Below, piece by piece: positions 7,539-11,176 of a stretch of DNA of 11,176 nucleotides (positions are counted from its first letter, which is position 1; each line of letters starts with the position of its first letter). Below the pieces are notes generated by a model. The model saw only the letters and a list, made by a program, of their open reading frames with translations, was not told the DNA's origin and made no database searches. The position numbers were made by a program, and so were the translations under genes. The stretch is taken from assembly GCA_003990745.1 (NCBI GenBank), contig RBNI01006582.1, forward strand, positions 1-11,176, written 5' to 3'. The DNA comes from Jimgerdemannia flammicorona (Eukaryota; Mucoromycota; Endogonomycetes; Endogonales; Endogonaceae).

Positions 7539-8091
7539 TCACAAAACATGCCGATTCGGCTTCAAACAATCCTCCTCCACCCCCGGCACGACGCACACCT
7601 TAACACCCTTCTCCCTCAACAAATCGACGCCATTGCACTGCACAAAATTGGGCGGCTCCCTGACGCCCATGACGACCCTCGCGATGCCGGCTTCCAAGAT
7701 TCTCTCGACGCACGGCCTGTTCCCGGACAGCCTTAGGCTGCACGGCTCCATCGTCGTGTACATGGTCCCCCCGCGGGCGGCCGTCGGATCGCCGGATACC
7801 TTGGTGAGGGCGCATTCCTCAGCATGCGTGTTGCCTGGGAGTTCGCGCGAGAAGCCCGTCGAGAGAACCGCGCCGTCTTTGCTGGTCAGAACCGCGCCTA
7901 CGCAATAGGCGGTTGGAATCGCGATGGAGAGGTTGGCTTGGTTGATGGCTTCACGCATGTGGAGGAGATCTTTGGGATCTAGGGAGGGGGCATGGCAGTG
8001 AGGTGGATGGACTAGTAAATACGTAGATATGAATATTGTTGGGAGGAAAATTACCTGTCGTGTACTGGGTGCTTTCTTCGGTATCCTCCAT
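7539..8091 (-). CDS. Zinc-dependent deaminase, riboflavin-pathway (RibD / Rib2 C-terminal) type, two exons
   Basis: Exons 8091-8055 and 7978-7539 join to 477 nt and a 158-residue protein (MEDTEESTQYTT, then DPKDLLHMREAI). It belongs to the cytidine/deoxycytidylate deaminase fold. HAE at residues 64-66 supplies one zinc ligand and the catalytic Glu. EPCSLRLSGNRPC at 90-102 supplies the Cys ligands (C92 and C102), with the long Cys spacing of RibD-type rather than plain cytidine deaminases. AYCVGAVLTSKDG at 36-48 and ARVVMGVREP at 112-121 are the usual flanking strands. The family deaminates the 2,5-diamino-6-ribosylaminopyrimidine phosphate intermediate of riboflavin synthesis. In yeast, Rib2 carries such a domain fused to a pseudouridine-synthase-like domain, absent here. 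No signal peptide or membrane segment is seen, so it is probably cytosolic. The first ATG has A at -3 and G at +4. GC and CpG content contrast with the decayed repeats on both sides, and all key residues are intact. Substrate is inferred from motifs; another small-molecule deaminase remains possible. Confidence 0.88.
7979..8054 (-). other. Spliceosomal intron of the deaminase gene (76 nt)
   Basis: The donor is GTAATT after codon 12 plus one base, and the acceptor is CCCTCCCTAG. A candidate branch site CTCAC lies about 20 nt before the acceptor. Removing it joins the first good ATG (8091) to the deaminase frame through a split Asp codon (G|AT). Without removal the deaminase frame has no upstream ATG: reading back through the intron gives only a TTG near 8120 and a hydrophobic run foreign to the family. 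The size is typical of filamentous fungi. Confidence 0.85.
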
Positions 8092-8164
8092 GATTGCAAT
8101 GAACAGAAAGTCTCCCCCAATTCAGCTAAGCCTCCGTCCTTGGAAATCCTCTGTGCTGAACATC

Positions 8165-8172
8165 TGACGTCA
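8165..8172. promoter_or_regulatory. Palindromic CRE/ATF-type site TGACGTCA
   Basis: A full 8-bp palindrome, the consensus bound by ATF/CREB-family bZIP factors, 74-81 bp upstream of the deaminase ATG. It is the only full match I noticed. Fungal bZIP regulators of stress responses use this or closely related sites, so stress-linked control of the gene is a reasonable inference, not a demonstrated fact. Confidence 0.55.
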
Positions 8173-8294
8173 CTCGGGCATCAGGCTAGAAAATGTTATT
8201 TTTGCTGTTGCTTTGCTTGCAACTTTTTAATGATTCAATATCCACCATATACAATAATTGGAGTAAGAAAACCAAAAGTATAATCTAATATCCT

Positions 8295-8308
8295 CTGTTT
8301 TTATACTT
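8295..8308. repeat. Left target-site duplicate of retroposon copy 2
   Basis: CTGTTTTTATACTT here matches CTGTTTTCATACTT at 9516-9529 in 13 of 14 bases; the single difference is a C/T transition. The two copies bracket the repeat copy exactly, with the T run on one side and the shared 5' end on the other. Confidence 0.8.
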
Positions 8309-8353
8309 TTTTTTTTTTTTTTTTTTTTTAATAGACTCATAGTTCTGCAGATT

Positions 8354-8359
8354 TTTATT
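8354..8359 (-). terminator. Polyadenylation hexamer AATAAA of retroposon copy 2
   Basis: AATAAA on the minus strand lies 24 nt before the poly(A) tail encoded by the T run. The equivalent site reads CATAAA in copy 3 and AATTAAA in copy 1, so it is a family feature. The spacing is that of a normal 3' end of an RNA polymerase II transcript. Confidence 0.7.
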
Positions 8360-8750
8360 AGAAGAGAACCTAGACTATATAGGCCAAAACCCTCCCCCAC
8401 CACCCACCAAACAATATCCCCTCATTAACCTAGGCTACTAAACTGTCCAGCAGTTCCACCACTCCAGCTATATCTATCAAACACTGGCTATGTTGACCCT
8501 CACAATATAGACTAGACTTGTCTGCTCACTAGAGCTGGATCATCATTTACATGCAAGAGCACACCTATGTGTCAGATCTAGTAGTGCCAGGACTGAATAA
8601 AGAATAGCCCCCTGAACTCCAAAAGAAAGCCTGAGGTAAAGAAAAACCCTCTAACCAACTAATAGAGAGCAAAGTAGATTCAAAGTAGGTGAGTAAAGGA
8701 CTTATATATAGAATCTTTTGCAAAGGACTTACATATAGGCTAGGGCCAAA

Positions 8751-8918
8751 AAAGACTCCACTCCCACTCCCTGAGCCTGTGGGCCTCAATTATATTGCTG
8801 TATCAGCTCCCAGTTTTAGTTAGATATAGCCAAATAAGAAAGACCCCACTCTCTAAGCCTGTAGACCTCGATTGCATTGCTGCATTAGCTCCTAATTCCA
8901 GTTGGGTACAGCCAGGAT
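8751..8918. repeat. Tandem duplication of about 85 bp found only in copy 2
   Basis: AAAGACTCCACTC..GAGCCTGTGGGCCTC at 8751 recurs as AAAGACCCCACTC..AAGCCTGTAGACCTC at 8839, each followed by a CAGCTCC/TAGCTCC block and TACAGCCA or TATAGCCA. The corresponding parts of copy 1 (413-505) and copy 3 (about 10690-10765) hold the unit once. The two units differ by many transitions, so the duplication predates much of the decay. Confidence 0.7.
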
Positions 8919-9515
8919 ACTGGCCCCTACATCATCCCACCCTCCACCAGCCAATTGAGAGATCTCACTAAAATATTATCTACCCTAGTCCTGATGACTG
9001 CCCTCAGCCTGGCATCCCACTGGTTTATCATTATTGCCCTTTCTTCTATCTGTAACAGCCATCTCCCCTCTCATCCTGATAATACCTGAAAAACAGTCAT
9101 CTATGCCAGAACTGTGCTTGCCAGAAAGCTTGCTAAAGCCAGAGGGCCCACCATAGGTACTGAGGACCTATAGGTAATCTATACTGGATACTTGATGCCT
9201 AAGGTTAGTCAACTCCCTATATAATCCATAATATACTGAGACAATATCTAGTTGGTGACAGCAAAAGGAAGAAGGTGTCATATCAAAACAGGTACACTCC
9301 AGACATAGCTGGAGGTACCAGAATCTGCAAAAAAGTAGAGAAGACACTGATTTGATACTAATAAAGGGACAACTCATCACCATTACCCTCCTTCCACCAT
9401 GCCCATGCAGGTACAGCAAACCAACCCAAGGTAGAGGGGGTAATAATAGAGGAAAGGAAACTCAGAAGATTGCCTACCAAACCTTATAACCAATAAGGTA
9501 GTGGAGAAAGAGGTA

Positions 9516-9529
9516 CTGTTTTCATACTT
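9516..9529. repeat. Right target-site duplicate of retroposon copy 2
   Basis: CTGTTTTCATACTT pairs with the left duplicate at 8295-8308 (13 of 14). It lies immediately outside the 5' end of copy 2 and keeps the C that became T, or vice versa, in the partner. Confidence 0.8.
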
Positions 9530-9820
9530 CTTACTTTATTTTTATAATTTGATTTTTCATTTTTCTTTATACTTATAAGTAACTTTAGTAAAGTTTTTAT
9601 CTTTAAGGTCTAAAACTGAGGTTTCTAGATGATAGATATTGGAACTTTAAATTTTATACATACTTATAATCTAGCAAAATACTTATTAAGAGAGAGAAAT
9701 TTTCTGACATTCTTTTTATATATTTTCTAGTACTTTTAAATAAATTAAATCAATTTGAATTGAATTAGAGATTTTTAATTTGAATCAAGTTTGAATAAAA
9801 TCAAAATCAAATCAAATTGA

Positions 9821-9959
9821 AGGTCCAATTCAAACTCTATTTTTCAAAATATAATAACTTAACAAATATATATTTAAATTCAATGATCTTTAGCTTATTG
9901 AATTTGAATGTGTATTTGTTAAGTTATTACATTTTGAAAATAGGGTTCAAATTGGACCT
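9821..9959. repeat. Long imperfect inverted repeat (about 62-bp arms, 14-nt loop)
   Basis: The left arm 9821-9883 and right arm 9898-9959 are reverse complements at about 55 of 63 positions. The loop is 9884-9897. Of the eight differences seven are transitions and one is a single-base gap. Beyond both arms lie further AATCAAATC / GATTTGATT repeats. The arms were therefore once nearly identical and decayed by C-to-T / G-to-A change. A miniature inverted-repeat element or an inverted duplication fits. Confidence 0.8.
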
Positions 9960-9977
9960 CAAATCAAATTAGACCTT

Positions 9978-9998
9978 TGATTTGATTGAATCAAATCA
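9978..9998. repeat. Perfect 21-bp palindrome (10-bp arms around one G)
   Basis: TGATTTGATT is followed by one G and then its exact reverse complement AATCAAATCA. It ends where retroposon copy 3 begins, so its right arm is expected to form part of the copy-3 target duplication beyond the window end. Confidence 0.75.
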
Positions 9999-11176
9999 CA
10001 CCCCTTTCTCTGCTACCTTACTGGTCACAATGGTTTGGTAGGCAACCTTCTGAGTCCACTTTCCACATTTATTACCCTCTCTACCTCAGGTTGATTTACT
10101 GTATCTGTTGCAGGGCAGTGAGAGAGAGGCAATGGTGATGAGTTGCCCCTTTATCGGTATCAGATCGGTGTCTTCTCCACTTTTTTGCAGTTTCTGGTGC
10201 CTTCGACTGTATCTGGAGTGCATCTGTTTTGGTGTGGCACTTTCTTCCTTTTGCCATTGCCAATGAGGTAGTGTCTCAGTGTATCTCAGGCTACATAGGG
10301 AGTTGGCTGATCTTGGGTGTCAAGTGCTCAGTATAGGTTATCTGCAGGTCCTCAGTGCCTATGGTGGGGTCCTCTGGCTTTGGCGAGCTTCCTGGCAAGC
10401 ACAGTTCTGGTATAGGTAACTGCTTTTCGGGTGTTGTTGGGATGGGAGGGGAGATGGCCATCACAGATAGGAGGAAGGGTGATAACGGTGAACCAGTAGG
10501 GTGCCAGACTGGGGGCAGTTATCAGGGCTGGAGTGGGTGCTACTTTGGTGGGGCCTTTTGATTGGTGCAGCATGGTTAGGTAGTAGGTGTCACTCTCAGC
10601 TTCTTTTAGCAGGTTGACAGGTTAGGCCCTGGTCATCAGGGGGGATCAGGAGGCTTAAGGTTATCTATTTCAAGTATCTTGGCTACACTTAACTAGAACT
10701 AGGAACTGATATAGCAATATGATTGAAGCCTACAGGCTTGAGTAGTAGGGTATTGGGGGTCTCCTCCTGCCTCATGTATAAGTCCTTTACTTACCTCGAC
10801 TAGGAGAACCAGGCCCTACCCATTGTGTTGTACTTTGATGAGAGTTTTTCTTTACCTGTCATTCTCTTTGGGGTGGCAGGGGCTATTCTATTCAGCTTGG
10901 ACATGGCCTTATATATATGTTGGGTTCTCAGGCATATGCTTTTGATCATTGGTATATGGTTGGGTTTCCCCTGGTGGTAGAAAAAGTATGGTACACAGAA
11001 TGAGGTATGGGCTGCCATAGGCCTTACTGCATCTGATATGGTCGAGCTGCTGGACAATAGCTAGCCTAGGTTAATGGGGGAGCAGTGCTTGATGGGTGGT
11101 GGGAGAGGGTTTTGGCCTATATAGTCTAGGTTTCCTTCCATAAAAATCTGCAGAACATTGAGTCTGTTTAAAAAAA
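9999..11176 (+). mobile_element. 1.2-kb poly(A) retroposon, copy 3 (youngest-looking)
   Basis: This is the reverse complement of copy 1 over its full length, with the shared 5' end CACCCCTTTCTC at 9999 and the A tail at 11171-11176, where the window stops. It keeps about eight CpGs (for example near 10155, 10166, 10203, 10384, 11042), against one in copy 2 and none in copy 1, so it has decayed least and is the best guide to the ancestral sequence. Two overlapping open frames of about 70 codons (10355-10561 plus, 10573-10352 minus) lie opposite each other. Neither resembles a known family, and the minus one has a counterpart in copies 1 and 2 without synonymous bias. A CATAAA signal precedes the tail. 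No polymerase III A/B box pair is convincing. Promoter, source RNA and partner LINE are unknown. Confidence 0.82.

Larger units (their letters stand above)
8092..8308 (-). promoter_or_regulatory. Upstream region of the deaminase gene
   Basis: This 217-bp stretch separates the deaminase start codon from the poly(T) run of the retroposon copy 2. It holds the TGACGTCA palindrome (8165-8172) and becomes AT-rich farther out, with a TATA-like GTATATGG on the minus strand near 8245. The retroposon insertion would have displaced any promoter element lying farther upstream. Its continuation before insertion would be 9516 onward. Confidence 0.5.
8309..9515 (-). mobile_element. 1.2-kb poly(A) retroposon, copy 2 (complete, with target duplication)
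   Basis: This is a complete insert read on the minus strand. Its 5' end is at 9515 (TACCTCTTTCTCC, homologous to the starts of copies 1 and 3). Its 3' end carries an AATAAA signal (8359-8354) and a tail of T on the plus strand, 23 nt at 8307-8329 including two bases shared with the target duplicate. A 14-bp target duplication flanks it. Poly(A) tail, hexamer and target duplication together indicate target-primed reverse transcription of a polyadenylated RNA. It contains one CpG (8869). It differs from the other copies by a tandem duplication (8751-8918) and a diverged stretch around 8455-8700. It encodes no reverse transcriptase, so it must have been mobilised in trans, presumably by a LINE elsewhere. 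No conserved protein is recognised on either strand. It sits directly upstream of the deaminase gene. Confidence 0.85.
9530..9998. other. AT-rich spacer between retroposon copies 2 and 3
   Basis: This is the original continuation of the host flank at 8308 before copy 2 inserted. It is very AT-rich, has no CpG and has no coding signal. The left half (9530-9780) shows nothing recognisable. The right half holds AATCAAATC-type short repeats, a long imperfect hairpin and a perfect palindrome that abuts copy 3. It may contain a decayed miniature inverted-repeat element. Confidence 0.6.

Noticed and set aside
7456..7908. 150-codon plus-strand open frame.
   Set aside because: It lies antisense to the deaminase exon 2 and is open because of that gene's codon composition; it has no family features.
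8029..8120. A longer unspliced N-terminus for the deaminase, with a hydrophobic segment that might be a targeting signal.
   Set aside because: It begins at TTG rather than ATG and is made of intron sequence. The spliced model uses a well-placed ATG, good splice signals and gives the normal family length.
10020..10100. Possible polymerase III A box (TGGTCACAATGG) and B box (GGTTGATTTAC) near the 5' end of the retroposon.
   Set aside because: Both deviate at key positions, and copy 2 is no better. The AATAAA signal and tail favour a polymerase II transcript.
1..11176. CRISPR arrays, bacterial operons, ribosome binding sites, rRNA or intact tRNA genes.
   Set aside because: None is visible, and the intron and polyadenylation features mark the DNA as eukaryotic.

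Overview
The window looks like nuclear DNA of a filamentous fungus, most likely an ascomycete of the Pezizomycotina. This is inferred from the alternation of AT-rich, mutation-riddled repeats with a balanced-GC stretch, from one gene with a short 76-nt GT..AG intron, and from C-to-T / G-to-A decay that resembles repeat-induced point mutation (RIP). About 85% of the window is mobile-element DNA. I support one intact protein gene.

Layout. Positions 1-1176 are copy 1 of a roughly 1.2-kb repeat (minus orientation). Positions 1177 to about 6853 are a dead LTR-type retroelement read on the minus strand: gag-like region (about 5760-4270), coiled/charged linker, retropepsin-like protease (about 3490-3155), an unrecognised pol segment, and a dUTPase-like domain (1766-1440). 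No reverse transcriptase or integrase is visible; the coding strand runs straight into copy 1, so the rest of pol probably lies left of the window. I found no CpG in positions 1-6853. About 1.1 kb upstream of gag is noncoding and includes a tandem repeat of about 200 bp.

From 6854 to 8308 CpG returns abruptly and the DNA looks like ordinary host sequence. It carries a two-exon minus-strand gene for a 158-residue zinc deaminase of the riboflavin-pathway (RibD / yeast Rib2 C-terminal) type, with a palindromic TGACGTCA site about 75 bp upstream of its start codon. Positions 8309-9515 are copy 2 of the 1.2-kb repeat. It has a 23-nt T run (a poly(A) tail on the minus strand), an AATAAA signal and a 14-bp flanking duplication, which identifies the family as a poly(A) retroposon. 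An AT-rich spacer with a long imperfect hairpin (9530-9998) follows, then copy 3 (9999-11176, plus orientation), the least decayed copy.

How the parts relate. The three retroposon copies share both ends, so they look like full-length inserts of a non-autonomous element mobilised in trans. A 24-nt A/T tract flanked by a 15-bp duplication inside the dead gag looks like a product of the same machinery that kept only the tail. Copy 1 appears to have landed in the retroelement. The deaminase gene is the only part that looks functional; the rest records insertion followed by cytosine-deamination-type decay.
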